Of a stretch of DNA of 64,000 bases, positions 36,374-44,971 are shown piece after piece. The position numbers and the translations under genes are program-made. Origin of the DNA: Rhizobium etli 8C-3. GTDB lineage: Bacteria > Pseudomonadota > Alphaproteobacteria > Rhizobiales > Rhizobiaceae. How positions within the stretch are numbered: position 1 is the stretch's first letter; the number at the start of each line of letters is the position of its first letter. The stretch is from contig NZ_CP017242.1 in the NCBI RefSeq assembly GCF_001908375.1, forward strand, positions 124,001 to 188,000, in the 5' to 3' direction. Below the pieces are notes generated by a model. That model ran no database searches. It had not been told where the DNA came from and saw only the letters and a program-made list of their open reading frames with translations.

Positions 36374-37227
36374 GCGGACTCGGATCGCCCATCGAGGCTG
36401 ATGAATGATAGAGAGCGGAGCCCGATACGGCCTTCAGCGGAAGGTTGCTGGTCAGGGGACGAGCTGCCGCTCGGCAGGATAACAATCGTCGGCCTCCAGT
36501 CGGACCGCTGCGTCGATATCTTCTATCTCAAGCCGAAAGAAACATGGCTCGGCGGTTAACAGCGACAGCACGGATCCATGGGCTTCCGGACGATTGCGAG
36601 GATATTACGGATGATAGCGCATGGAGCGCGGAGCATGGGCGCTTTAGCATCAACGGCGAACTGTGCTCACGGGGATTGTGTCCGCGCATCATGGCGTCAC
36701 GGGCAGATCAAAGAATTACCCCCGATGGATCTCGGCAGGCCGGAGGAGTATTTCGGGCCGCTCAGGACCCGTGCGGAGGACATTGGCGTAGAACGCGACG
36801 TCGAGCTTTCTCCCGTGCGCCTGTTTTACGACCTCGCTGACAGATTACGCGTCGGGTATCAGGTTACCATCGTTGCAACTGCCCGTCTCCCCACCAATTG
36901 CGCAGCACTTGGTTGCGGTTGCCGGTTTTGTGCCTGGGTGCGGGTTCGTGAGGCATGGACTGGAAACATTCCGCGGTCGGTTTGTCTCTTGCCCTTTGGA
37001 CTAGCGCGGTGTTCTCAGGCCGCTGGATTGCCTTCATATGAAGACGCGGGAAACCCAAAGCTTGACGGATTTTGCTTTCTGCCAGACGCAGCTGACGTTC
37101 ATTTCAAAAGGCGCCGTCTCCCGTCATACGCTGGCGTTGGGGCGAGCGCGCGAACCTGCGAGGCGTCAGATCTTCCATAGCGTGGTCCCCACCTTGCGGC
37201 AGGCATTGACCCGTCGCCCGATCCAGA
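36374..37227. other. Decayed stretch, no gene assigned
   Basis: The plus strand holds a 200-codon frame from 36578 and the minus strand holds protein-like pieces (for example RKLDVAFYANVLRTGPERPE near 36800), but neither matches a family I know. The stretch lies between two relics and is probably degraded. Confidence 0.4.
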
Positions 37228-37370
37228 GCTGGGAATGAAGAGGCCATTCACGACCGCAATACCCGCCGCGGAAGCCGTCGGGACACTACGGGTGCTCCCG
37301 CGCGAAAAGGCGGCGAAGGCCGCAGCGACGAGCCTTACCGTCGGCACGAGGTGGAGCGCGAAGCCCAGTG
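37228..37370 (-). pseudogene. DedA-family relic
   Basis: The minus strand reads FALHLVPTVRLVAAAFAAF and later GIAVVNGLFI, matching FASQLIPTVRLIAPVVAGL and GITLWNGLFI of the intact DedA protein at the same spacing. About 45 codons remain. Confidence 0.55.
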
Positions 37371-37396
37371 CGACTCGATTCCGTCGTCAGCGGACA

Positions 37397-37606
37397 TCAC
37401 CAAACACGATAGGAAGGCCACGAACATCGCTGCGCGGTCATTACGGGCACGAGCCTCGCGCCGATGGCGAACATGCCATGGGGTGATCCGTCCGAAGGCG
37501 CTTCCTGCGCATAGGCGATGGACGCCGGCAGAACTACTCCACTGGCCAGCAGGATCGGCAGAAGCATACGCATCGGATTTTCCATAGTTGGGATCGTAAT
37601 GGCCAC
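37397..37606 (-). CDS. Possible truncated exported protein
   Basis: The frame contains a good signal peptide (MENPMRMLLPILLASGVVLP, ASIAYAQ) followed by only about 30 residues before a stop. A secreted protein of unknown type seems to have been cut and joined to DedA-relic DNA. The start may be GTG 37606 or the ATG 21 bases further in. Confidence 0.35.
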   Translation of the reverse strand: MAITIPTMENPMRMLLPILLASGVVLPASIAYAQEAPSDGSPHGMFAIGARLVPVMTAQRCSWPSYRVW

Positions 37607-37706
37607 CGAACGCGACCATGTTTCACGGTTTACATCCGGTGGCCCGGAGTTTGCCGGGGGCAGGCAACCTCCTAATGAATTAAAAGGCAGGCGAGGTTTT
37701 TGTGCA

Positions 37707-38828
37707 TCAGCCCATCCGCTCGAATGTCACGTCGCCAAGTTGCTCAAGTGTGGCCCACAGCTTCGCCGCAACTTGCGGGTCGTCGGCTTTTTCAGGAATC
37801 CCGGCCCAGCCGGGTAAGCCGCCCAGCCCCAGAAACCCGTTTGGACCGTAGTATCCGCTAGCCGCCGCCTGCGGCGACGTTGCCGCATATAGGGTTGGTA
37901 GAGCTCCTTGAGCGGGCGGCTGGAACAGGAAAGGCATGTATCTATGGTTGCGCCCCTCCAGGCTGTCCAAGCCGGGGCCGTCCGGGACCAGGTTGGTGCG
38001 GGCGATACCGGGATGGGCAGCTATGGACGAGATACCCCAGCCTTCCGCCGCGCTGCGCCTCTGCATCTCAAAGGCAACCAGGAGGATGGCGAGCTTGCTG
38101 TTGTCATAAGCCGCCCCATAGTCGTAGTCCTGAACCAGTTGCAGGTCGGCGAAGTTGATTGCGCCCATGAACGAGCGGCTGCTCGAAACCCAGACGACGC
38201 GCGGGGAATTGCCTTCGCGCAGCAGCGGCAGCAGCCAGGCGGTCAGGGCAAAATGACCGAGCGTGTTCGTAGCGAAAACCCGCTCGAACCCGTTGGCGCT
38301 CACTTCGCGGTTTTTCCGCCCCATGACACCCGCATTGTTGATGAGGATGTCCAGGCTTCGTCGGGAAGCGCGCATCTTTTCCGCAAAGCTGGCAACCGAA
38401 GCGAGGTCCGAAAGATCAAGCGTCTCGAAACGGATCGAAGCGCCGGGAGCGGTGGCCCTAATGCGTTGGACGGCTTCTTCGCCCCGTTCCTGCTTCCGCG
38501 ACGCAATGATTACGTCCGCCCCGGCGCGTGCAAGTTGAAGGGCGTCATGAAAGCCTAAGCCACTTCGGTCGTCCACAGGGTAACCGTTGCCGCCCGTGAC
38601 GAGCGCCGAACGCCCTTGCAGCGAAGGGATGTCGGCTGCCGTCCAATCGGGGATTCCCGGCAATCCTTGTTGACGGGGGGACAAGGGTGGCATGCTTGCC
38701 CTGACGGCTATTCCGCCGCCCACGGCCGCGACACCAGCTCCCACCGCACTGTATCGAATAAACGAACGGCGCGAAAATCCTGATGCTTTGATTTTGATTG
38801 TCCCGTTCTCTCCCGGTGTATCTGTCAT
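37707..38828 (-). CDS. SDR-family oxidoreductase with Tat signal, long form
   Basis: The 373-residue protein has a twin-arginine signal (FSRRSFIRYSAVGAGVAAVG, residues about 18-42), then an SDR domain: ALVTGGNGYPVDDRSGLGFH (nucleotide loop with an insertion), INNAGVMG, active-site YDNSK, and HPGIARTNLVPDGPG. The C-terminal FQPPAQGALPTLYAATSP is shared with the cytoplasmic SDR paralogues at 8976, 43824 and 44972. It stands divergent from the AraC gene at 39324, with an MFS relic and element D between, as at 28384-30562. Confidence 0.9.
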   Translation of the reverse strand: MTDTPGENGTIKIKASGFSRRSFIRYSAVGAGVAAVGGGIAVRASMPPLSPRQQGLPGIPDWTAADIPSLQGRSALVTGGNGYPVDDRSGLGFHDALQLARAGADVIIASRKQERGEEAVQRIRATAPGASIRFETLDLSDLASVASFAEKMRASRRSLDILINNAGVMGRKNREVSANGFERVFATNTLGHFALTAWLLPLLREGNSPRVVWVSSSRSFMGAINFADLQLVQDYDYGAAYDNSKLAILLVAFEMQRRSAAEGWGISSIAAHPGIARTNLVPDGPGLDSLEGRNHRYMPFLFQPPAQGALPTLYAATSPQAAASGYYGPNGFLGLGGLPGWAGIPEKADDPQVAAKLWATLEQLGDVTFERMG

Positions 38829-38863
38829 ATTACGAATCTTCCCGAGTGATGGATTTGGGATGG

Positions 38864-39270
38864 TTAGGAGAGGTCGGCGTTGCGAAGGGTAGCTGCAATG
38901 CGCGCATTTGCGATCAGCATGGCGATGCCAGTCAGGATGCTTGCGAACGGGACTGTCAGCAGACCGAGCCCCAGGCCATTGGGAACTTGGGCCATTGTTG
39001 CCGCACCGCTGATCATGCCGACGATCAGAGGACCGAGCGCGGGGCCGGCCCCAGGAGCCCGGAGCCGATCATCAGGTCCAGGTCTTCCTTTATCGACTCG
39101 GCGAGGACGAAGGGTAATATCCGGTCGATCTGGGACATGGCGCTGACTAAAAATAGCGTAATAAGCAGCATTGTGGCCCGCCGACCCTCAACGTATTCAT
39201 CGCCGCTCGCAGTAGATATGGTGGGTAGATCAGCGTGCTTATCTATTGACGAAGCGGCCGTTTCTGTCAT
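38864..39270 (-). pseudogene. MFS transporter with internal deletion
   Basis: From ATG 39270 the minus strand gives a normal MFS start (MTETAASSIDKH, then LFLVSAMSQIDRILPFVLAE and SIKEDLDLM). Near 39055 it jumps, in a changed frame, to the end of such a protein (GPLIVGMISGAATMAQ, VPFASILTGIAMLIANARIA). The ten or so helices between are gone. It is divergent from the araC gene. Confidence 0.75.
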
Positions 39271-39323
39271 GCTTGATGCTTCCCTGGCTGTGACTGGCAT
39301 CACCAAGCTAGAGGAACTCTCAA

Positions 39324-40358
39324 ATGACCAGAATGCCGAATACCCCAAGAAACTTGCTTATTCCTGCAAGGCCTGACATGTTGCCGGTTGAAGGGCGAGT
39401 GCTGCGCTGGCCTCGAAACCAACCGGAGGTCCGCGTGTCGTCATCGCTACTTGACGGAGTCACCGCATACATCGAAAATCAGGGCGGCGGTGAAGGCCTG
39501 TTTCCGACGCAGATCGAGAACGTCAACATCATCCGTTCCTACCAGCAGCGGATGCCGATGCGGCAGATCTATCGTCCGTCGCTTTGCGTGGTGGCCCAAG
39601 GGGCGAAGGAAATCCTGTTTGGCGACGAGACGCTTCGCTACGGCGCAATGGAGTGCCTGGTCGTCAGCATGGAGATGCCGGCCAGCGGGCGGGTCGTCGA
39701 CGCCAGTCCGCAGGCGCCATATGTCGGCATCACGATCGATCTCGACATGACGATACTACGAGAGGTGCTGGAGCAGCTGGAGACGCCCCCGGTTGCGCCT
39801 GCCGCGCCCGGTCCGTGCGTGTTCGTCGGGAGGATCGACGAGGCGCTGGCGGAATGTGTGCTGCGCCTGATCCGGATGTCCGAGAGCCCGAAGGCGATAC
39901 CCATTCTTTACCCATCCGTCATGCGTGAGATTTGCTACTGGCTTCTCACCAGCCCGCACGGTGCCGAGCTCTGCAGTCTGGCACTTCCGGAATCGAACTT
40001 CATGCGTATCGCGAAGGCCATTTATTTCCTGCGCGCCAATTTCGCGCAGGCGCTGCGGGTGGAGCAAATGGCCGAGGTGGCGCGCATGAGCCCGTCATCG
40101 TTTCATCAGCATTTCAAGCAGCTCACCTCGGTGACACCGCTTCAGTTCCAGAAGCAGTTGCGCCTCCTTGAGTCGCGACGCCTAATGGTCGCGGACGCTG
40201 CAAGCGTCGAGGAAGCCGCCTACAAGGTCGGCTACGAAAGCGCTTCGCAGTTCAGCCGCGAATACTCCCGGATGTTCGGCGTTGCCCCAAAGCAGGACGC
40301 GCTGAACCACCAGCGCATGTATAGCCAGTACGCCAGCCGCAAGGCGCGGACAGCCTAG
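39324..40358 (+). CDS. AraC-family regulator, AraC_N (YqhC-like) type, copy 2
   Basis: A 344-residue paralogue of the regulator at 29528, alignable without gaps. The AraC_N domain includes SSLLDGVTAYIENQGGGEGL and MPMRQIYRPSLCVVAQGAKE. The helix-turn-helix pair is RVEQMAEVARMSPSSFHQHF and EEAAYKVGYESASQFSREYS. GAGGAA lies 7 nt before ATG 39324. The first codons contain element D, so the protein may control its own gene. Neighbours are an MFS relic and a Tat-SDR on one side and the epimerase-MarR pair on the other. Confidence 0.93.
   Translation: MTRMPNTPRNLLIPARPDMLPVEGRVLRWPRNQPEVRVSSSLLDGVTAYIENQGGGEGLFPTQIENVNIIRSYQQRMPMRQIYRPSLCVVAQGAKEILFGDETLRYGAMECLVVSMEMPASGRVVDASPQAPYVGITIDLDMTILREVLEQLETPPVAPAAPGPCVFVGRIDEALAECVLRLIRMSESPKAIPILYPSVMREICYWLLTSPHGAELCSLALPESNFMRIAKAIYFLRANFAQALRVEQMAEVARMSPSSFHQHFKQLTSVTPLQFQKQLRLLESRRLMVADAASVEEAAYKVGYESASQFSREYSRMFGVAPKQDALNHQRMYSQYASRKARTA
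39333..39368 (-). promoter_or_regulatory. GGCA-N17-GGCA element D (inside araC)
   Basis: Minus strand: TGCAGGAATAAGCA, AGTTTCTTGGGGTATTC, GGCAT. The first half site is AGCA instead of GGCA. It covers codons 4-15 of the araC gene and points towards the MFS relic and the Tat-SDR. Confidence 0.7.
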
Positions 40359-40483
40359 GCACCGTTTGCAGCAGGTCGCTCCTTGCCGCCTCGGTTCGGA
40401 GCGGCCTTCCTGATATGCTGCGAAGAAATGCCATTGTGAGTGGCGCGGATATGCCTCCGGCCGTCAGCTGCCGACGGGCGGCG

Positions 40484-41299
40484 TCACATCAGGTTTTCCT
40501 GCATTGCCTGATAAACGGTCCTTATGATTGGCCGAAAACCAAGACTGCGAGCGAGCGAGACATCCATGTGCAGGCGCCAAGGATTGCCGAGCGGCGCTGA
40601 GGACGGTTGCATTGTTCCGCCGACCAGGGCGACGAGCTCGTAGATCGAGGTCGGCGCCTCATCGGCGATATTGACGATGCGTCCATCCAGCGTGCCGGTC
40701 AGGGCCAGGCCCATGGCTGTGGCGATGTCGAGATGATGTATCATGCTCATCCTCTGGGCAGGATGCATTTTGAAGTTTGTGACCAATCGCGGCAACTCTT
40801 CGAGATGTCCGTCCTTGTCGCCATAAACGAAGCCGAACCGCTGGATCGCCCAGTTTAGCCCGCTTTCACGTAGCGCGTTCTCGGCGGCGAGCTTGCTGGC
40901 CGGATAGGCTTGTTGCGGGTTGGCCGCATCGTCCTCGCGGCCAGGGTGCGGGCTGTCCGCGTCATAGACATTGGACGTGCTCGCCATGATGAACCGCGCC
41001 TCGGGCGCGCACGCCTTTGCCGCGGCGATGAGGTTGCGCGTGCCTTCGAGGTTGCTCTTCCAGATCAGGTCGGTGTCGGGCGTTCGAAAAACCGCGGCGA
41101 GATGGATGATCGCTGATATGCCCTCCACCGCTCGCATGAGAGAAGCAGGATCGAGAAGGTCCGCCTCCACCGCGCTCACGCCGGCGGGCGCCTCTTTACC
41201 GCCGCGCATCAGGGCACGGCAATTCACCCTCGCCTCGACAAGGCGCGGAAGAAGGCGGGCTCCGACGAGCCCCGTTGCACCGCTCACCAAGACTGTCAT
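40484..41299 (-). CDS. NAD-dependent epimerase/dehydratase family protein
   Basis: An extended SDR starting MTVLVSGATGLVGARLLPRL (G-x-x-G-x-x-G NAD loop), with the D-L-L-D-P strand, HLAAVFRTPD, a serine-rich strand (IMASTSNVY) and the active-site YPASK. Its 271 residues are short for a sugar epimerase and fit the NAD(P)-binding SDR-a type that acts on small carbonyls or nucleoside sugars; the substrate is unknown. The ATG at 41299 overlaps the marR stop (ATGA), so it is part of a marR operon. A relic copy is at 10130-10440. Confidence 0.88.
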   Translation of the reverse strand: MTVLVSGATGLVGARLLPRLVEARVNCRALMRGGKEAPAGVSAVEADLLDPASLMRAVEGISAIIHLAAVFRTPDTDLIWKSNLEGTRNLIAAAKACAPEARFIMASTSNVYDADSPHPGREDDAANPQQAYPASKLAAENALRESGLNWAIQRFGFVYGDKDGHLEELPRLVTNFKMHPAQRMSMIHHLDIATAMGLALTGTLDGRIVNIADEAPTSIYELVALVGGTMQPSSAPLGNPWRLHMDVSLARSLGFRPIIRTVYQAMQENLM

Positions 41300-41757
41300 G
41301 AAGCTGTTCCTTTCTGCAGCAGGTTTTCGAGACGCTCCGTTGCGGTCTGAAGAACCTTGACCGCGATCGCAATGTCGGCATCGTCGATGCCGTCGAAAGC
41401 AACCGAGCGGATGAAGGAGAGATCGGGCAGCTCGCCCCACAGCTTCGCGCCGGTGGCGGTGATGCGCAGAAGCTTCTGGCGCTGATCAGCCCGGTCCGGC
41501 TCTTGCTCGACGAGACCCTTGAGCACGAGGGTCGCGACGATGCCGGTCATTGTGGCGCGTTCGATCGCAAGCAACCGCACGAGGTCACGCTGCATGGTCG
41601 GCCCGGTAGTTGCGAGCTGGTAGAGCACGTACCACTGCACGGACCCGAGATCGTGAGGACGCAGGAGCGAGTCCATGACCGCCCGGCCGGCGAAGTAGCA
41701 TCGCTTCGTCCAGGCCCCGATTAGGTCGCGATCTGTCTCTTTCTTCTCACCAACCAC
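41296..41757 (-). CDS. MarR-family transcriptional regulator
   Basis: The 153-residue product has the MarR winged helix: SVQWYVLYQLATTGPTMQRD, then the recognition helix ERATMTGIVATLVLKGLVEQ and the wing EPDRADQRQKLLRITATGAK. It probably represses its own operon with the epimerase. A palindrome, TTGCTAG facing CTAGCGAA, lies at 41775-41793, 18-36 bp before the start codon, the expected operator place. Facing it, 190 bp away, is element G for the DUF2147 gene. Confidence 0.92.
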   Translation of the reverse strand: MVGEKKETDRDLIGAWTKRCYFAGRAVMDSLLRPHDLGSVQWYVLYQLATTGPTMQRDLVRLLAIERATMTGIVATLVLKGLVEQEPDRADQRQKLLRITATGAKLWGELPDLSFIRSVAFDGIDDADIAIAVKVLQTATERLENLLQKGTAS

Positions 41758-41774
41758 TGATGCATACTCCTAAC

Positions 41775-41793
41775 TTGCTAGCTACCTAGCGAA
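41775..41793. promoter_or_regulatory. MarR-type palindromic operator (copy 2)
   Basis: TTGCTAGCTACCTAGCGAA, an inverted repeat of 7-8 bp arms with a 4-bp centre, directly upstream of marR. Copy 1 is at 10072-10091. Confidence 0.65.
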
Positions 41794-41947
41794 TATGTAA
41801 GGAATCAAACGAATGTCAAGAAGGATCTGCTTCGCCTTATCACTGTCTGGCGGGAGAGGGGGCAGGATCGGCGGACGGACTGGAGGCCGATTCCTGGCCG
41901 CTTCGCGGACTGTCGCGCGAGCTGGGTGAGGCGTCTTCCTATTCAAC

Positions 41948-41983
41948 TGCAGGATCAGGCAGGAAATTTGAGATTCTGGGCAT
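41948..41983 (+). promoter_or_regulatory. GGCA-N17-GGCA element G
   Basis: Plus strand: TGCAGGATCAGGCA, GGAAATTTGAGATTCTG, GGCAT. It is 170 bp before the DUF2147 gene and reads towards it. Confidence 0.78.
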
Positions 41984-42153
41984 TCGTCACGCCGCAGCCG
42001 GCGTGTAATTTCCGCAGCGCAATGCTCGACGATTTTCCGGGCCTGTTCCAAGGCCGCGCAATTGTAGAAGGCACCGGATTATTGGGAAGCCATCGAACTT
42101 AGGGCGGCACGACTCTCAACTCGACGTCCACTACTCGTCAAAAGGAACATAGA

Positions 42154-42624
42154 ATGTTGAAATCGGTAACAGGCCCAATGCTGGCCGCAGCGCTCGTCGC
42201 AGGAATGATAGGCCTTCCGGCAGGAGATGCTTTCGCACAGACCTCTTCGCCGGATCAGATTGTCGGCGTCTGGGAATCCGATGACGGCAACCTCAAACTC
42301 GAGATGTTTGACGCCGGAGGAAGCTATGCGGCCCGGGTTCTCCACGGAAAGCTTTTAATGGAGGCTGACGGCAAGACCTTCAAGAAGGATACCCTCAATC
42401 CGGATCCGAAGCTCAGAAGCCGTTCGCTGGAACGAGCCGTCCTTGTGACCAACCTCAAGTGGGATCCAGCTGACGATCGCTGGGAAGGCGGAAATTTCTA
42501 CAGCGGAGCGACCGGTCGGACCCATTCCGCACAAGCAACGCTCGTGAGCGGAAAACTGGAGCTTCGCGCCTATATGGGCACCGCCATATTCGGCCGGACC
42601 ATGGTGCTTCGCCGCGCGCAATGA
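42154..42624 (+). CDS. DUF2147-family exported protein
   Basis: A 156-residue protein with a signal peptide (MLKSVTGPMLAAALVAGMIG, cleaved near AFAQ) and the DUF2147 pattern: VGVWESDDGNLKLEMFDAGG, a centre with DTLNPDPKLRSRSL, WEGGNFYSGATGRTH and the ending LRAYMGTAIFGRTMVLRR. The family is a lipocalin-like beta structure of unknown role. It lies 52 bp before the DUF2306 gene on the same strand, under element G. Confidence 0.88.
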   Translation: MLKSVTGPMLAAALVAGMIGLPAGDAFAQTSSPDQIVGVWESDDGNLKLEMFDAGGSYAARVLHGKLLMEADGKTFKKDTLNPDPKLRSRSLERAVLVTNLKWDPADDRWEGGNFYSGATGRTHSAQATLVSGKLELRAYMGTAIFGRTMVLRRAQ

Positions 42625-42676
42625 AACGGGGCGAAGGTACCAGGGGGACAGCCATGCCTTTGAAGAGGAGCGCGCA

Positions 42677-43564
42677 ATGGGTGTGCCATCTAACACAATC
42701 ACCATAGCGGGCAGTTCGCCGACCATAGCTCGGCAACTCGCCAGGCAGAGCGGAGGCTCTCATGGTGCTGCATTGCGCTGGAGCGCTCGGCTTCTCGTCG
42801 CCGCGAGTTGGATCAGCGGCGCTATCTTCGCGACTTACATCATCGCTTTCTTCGGCGGCGTGGTCTTGGCCGGAGCCGGCGAGCGATGGAACGAGTCCCT
42901 TCCCGGTTTGTACGATGGCGGCGCATTGCTTTCGACGGCAGCCATCGGCGTGCACTTCATGGCTGGGGGCGTGCTCCTGCTGCTCGGACCTGTCCAGTTG
43001 ATCGGAAGCGTGCGCCGCAATGTTCCCGCCCTCCATCGCTGGCTGGGCCGAAGCTACGTCATTTCGGCCGGTTTGGCCGGGCTGGGTGGGCTTGGCTTCA
43101 TATTGCGAAGAGGCACGGTCGGCGGACCGATAATGGACACGGGCTTCGGCATCTACGGCGCATTGATGGTGCTCTGCGCCGCCATGGCCTATGCCCGAGC
43201 CCGGGCCGGCAATTACGATCAGCATCGCGCCTGGGCGGTCAGGCTGTTCGCGCTGACGGTCGGCTCCTGGCTGTACCGGATGGAATATGGCGCCTGGTTC
43301 CTATTGAGCGGCGGTGTCGGAATTAGACCCGGCTTTACCGGCTTGTTCGACGCGATCATGATGTTCTTTTTCTATGTCCCCAATCTCATCGTCGCCGAAC
43401 TCTTTATCCGGGCGCGCCGCCGGGATTTTGGCGCGCTTGCCAGCTTTGGAGCAGCAACGGTGCTCCTGGCTGCAAGCGCCTTCATTATCTTCGCGACCTG
43501 GAGCTTCACCGCTCGCAGTTGGGGGCCGAGAATGATCAGCGGCATCACGGAAGCGTCGCTGTAG
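42677..43564 (+). CDS. DUF2306-family membrane protein
   Basis: A 295-residue protein with seven or so membrane helices. Typical DUF2306 features are the histidines in LHRWLGRSYVISAG and DQHRAWAVRLFALTVGSWLY, which may bind haem or metal. The role of the family is not established. The first 35 residues are polar and the start could be further in. A relic of a paralogue is at 5903-6010. Confidence 0.85.
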   Translation: MGVPSNTITIAGSSPTIARQLARQSGGSHGAALRWSARLLVAASWISGAIFATYIIAFFGGVVLAGAGERWNESLPGLYDGGALLSTAAIGVHFMAGGVLLLLGPVQLIGSVRRNVPALHRWLGRSYVISAGLAGLGGLGFILRRGTVGGPIMDTGFGIYGALMVLCAAMAYARARAGNYDQHRAWAVRLFALTVGSWLYRMEYGAWFLLSGGVGIRPGFTGLFDAIMMFFFYVPNLIVAELFIRARRRDFGALASFGAATVLLAASAFIIFATWSFTARSWGPRMISGITEASL

Positions 43565-43679
43565 GCCGTCCTTCAACCAATACTGGCGTGGCAGATGAGC
43601 CGGACCTCGCGCGAACCTGAGCCCCATCAGAACCTGGGCGATTGTTTGCCCTCCAATAGTTCGTCGTGGGCCGCACGAA

Positions 43680-43715
43680 TGCAGGATCAGGCATGACTTT
43701 TGCGGGTTCCGGCAT
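43680..43715 (+). promoter_or_regulatory. GGCA-N17-GGCA element H
   Basis: Plus strand: TGCAGGATCAGGCA, TGACTTTTGCGGGTTCC, GGCAT. It is 108 bp before the SDR start at 43824. The same spacing is seen at element B and its SDR. Confidence 0.78.
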
Positions 43716-43823
43716 GGCGGTTTGCCGCGCCGCGGGCATGCTGGCGATGAAGAAGAAAGGCAGTGCGTGGAGACCATCATTACTCGAAGGCTCCGCCGAG
43801 CGGTAGAGAAGGCAGGATGATTG

Positions 43824-44771
43824 ATGTCAAAGTGGACATTCCGAAACATTCCATCACAACGCGGCCGCTCGGTGGTCGTCACCGGCACCGGTGGGCTGGG
43901 TTTCGAGACCGCGCTGGCCCTGGCGCGCGCCGGCGCGAGTGTTGTGATCGCCGGGCGCAATTCCCAGAAGGGCGCTGAAGCCGTCGCGGCGATCAGAAAA
44001 GCCGTCTCGGGTGCACAGGTGCGGTTCGGCAAGGTGGACCTTGCGAATCTCGCTTCGATTGCTGAATTCGCCGCACAACTCGCGCAGGAACAAGAGTGTC
44101 TCGAGCTCTTGATCAACAACGCCGGCGTCATGAGAACGCCGGAGCGTCGCGAGACCAGTGACGGCTTCGAGCTACAATTGGGCACGAACTATCTCGGTCA
44201 TTTCGCTCTCACCGCGCATCTGCTGCCACTCCTGAAGAGGGGGCAGAAGCCGCGCGTCGTTACCCTAGGCAGCATTGCAGCGCGTTGGGGATCGATTAAC
44301 CTCGACGACCTGCAAGCCGAGCGCGATTATAAGCCGATACAGGTTTACTGCCAGTCGAAGCTGGCCTGCATCATGTTCGCCTTCGAACTGAACCGACGCA
44401 GCCAAGCGGCAGGATGGGGCGTGCAGAGCCTGGCAGCGCATCCCGGCATCTCACGCACTGACCTTATTGCGAACGGACCGGGCTGGTCGAGCGTACCGGG
44501 GTTCGCGCGACGCTACCTGTGGTTCCTGTACCAGCCCGCATGGCAGGGCGCTTTGCCCACACTCTTTGCGGCGACAGAACCCGCAGCGCTGGACGGCGCC
44601 TATTACGGCCCCGACAGGCTGGGCGGAACCCGGGGCTATCCAACCGAAGAGAAACCTCCTGGCCAAGCGCTGGACACAGCCATCGCGGCTCGGCTCTGGG
44701 AGACCTCGTTGGAACTGACAAACGTTCACATATCCGTAGTGCACCCGCGGGCCTTGATCGCGCCACCATAG
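43824..44771 (+). CDS. SDR-family oxidoreductase (paralogue 2)
   Basis: A 315-residue SDR starting MSKWTFRNIPSQRGRS, with TGTGGLGFETALALARAG, INNAGVM and the active-site YCQSK (Cys instead of Ser between Tyr and Gln). It follows the 8976 paralogue closely up to SLELTNV and then has an unrelated tail (HISVVHPRALIAPP), so the natural end was probably exchanged. Element H lies just upstream, and a third paralogue follows on the same strand. Confidence 0.9.
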   Translation: MSKWTFRNIPSQRGRSVVVTGTGGLGFETALALARAGASVVIAGRNSQKGAEAVAAIRKAVSGAQVRFGKVDLANLASIAEFAAQLAQEQECLELLINNAGVMRTPERRETSDGFELQLGTNYLGHFALTAHLLPLLKRGQKPRVVTLGSIAARWGSINLDDLQAERDYKPIQVYCQSKLACIMFAFELNRRSQAAGWGVQSLAAHPGISRTDLIANGPGWSSVPGFARRYLWFLYQPAWQGALPTLFAATEPAALDGAYYGPDRLGGTRGYPTEEKPPGQALDTAIAARLWETSLELTNVHISVVHPRALIAPP

Positions 44772-44822
44772 GCGCGGCAGGACCGGCATTCGCTTCCTTC
44801 GGTTCCTCGCCCACCGAATTAA

Positions 44823-44858
44823 TGTAGGAATAGGCATGTGTCTTGCCGGTTCGGGCAT
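44823..44858 (+). promoter_or_regulatory. GGCA-N17-GGCA element I
   Basis: Plus strand: TGTAGGAATAGGCA, TGTGTCTTGCCGGTTCG, GGCAT, 114 bp before the SDR start at 44972. Confidence 0.78.
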
Positions 44859-44971
44859 GGCGGTTTGGAGTCCCAGTCCTTCTATTGAGGAGGGTAAGAA
44901 CGCGGGGGCCTGTTGCGACAATCGTCACTCGAAGTCTCGCTGAACTTTCGAAAAGGCGCGGATTCTCATAT

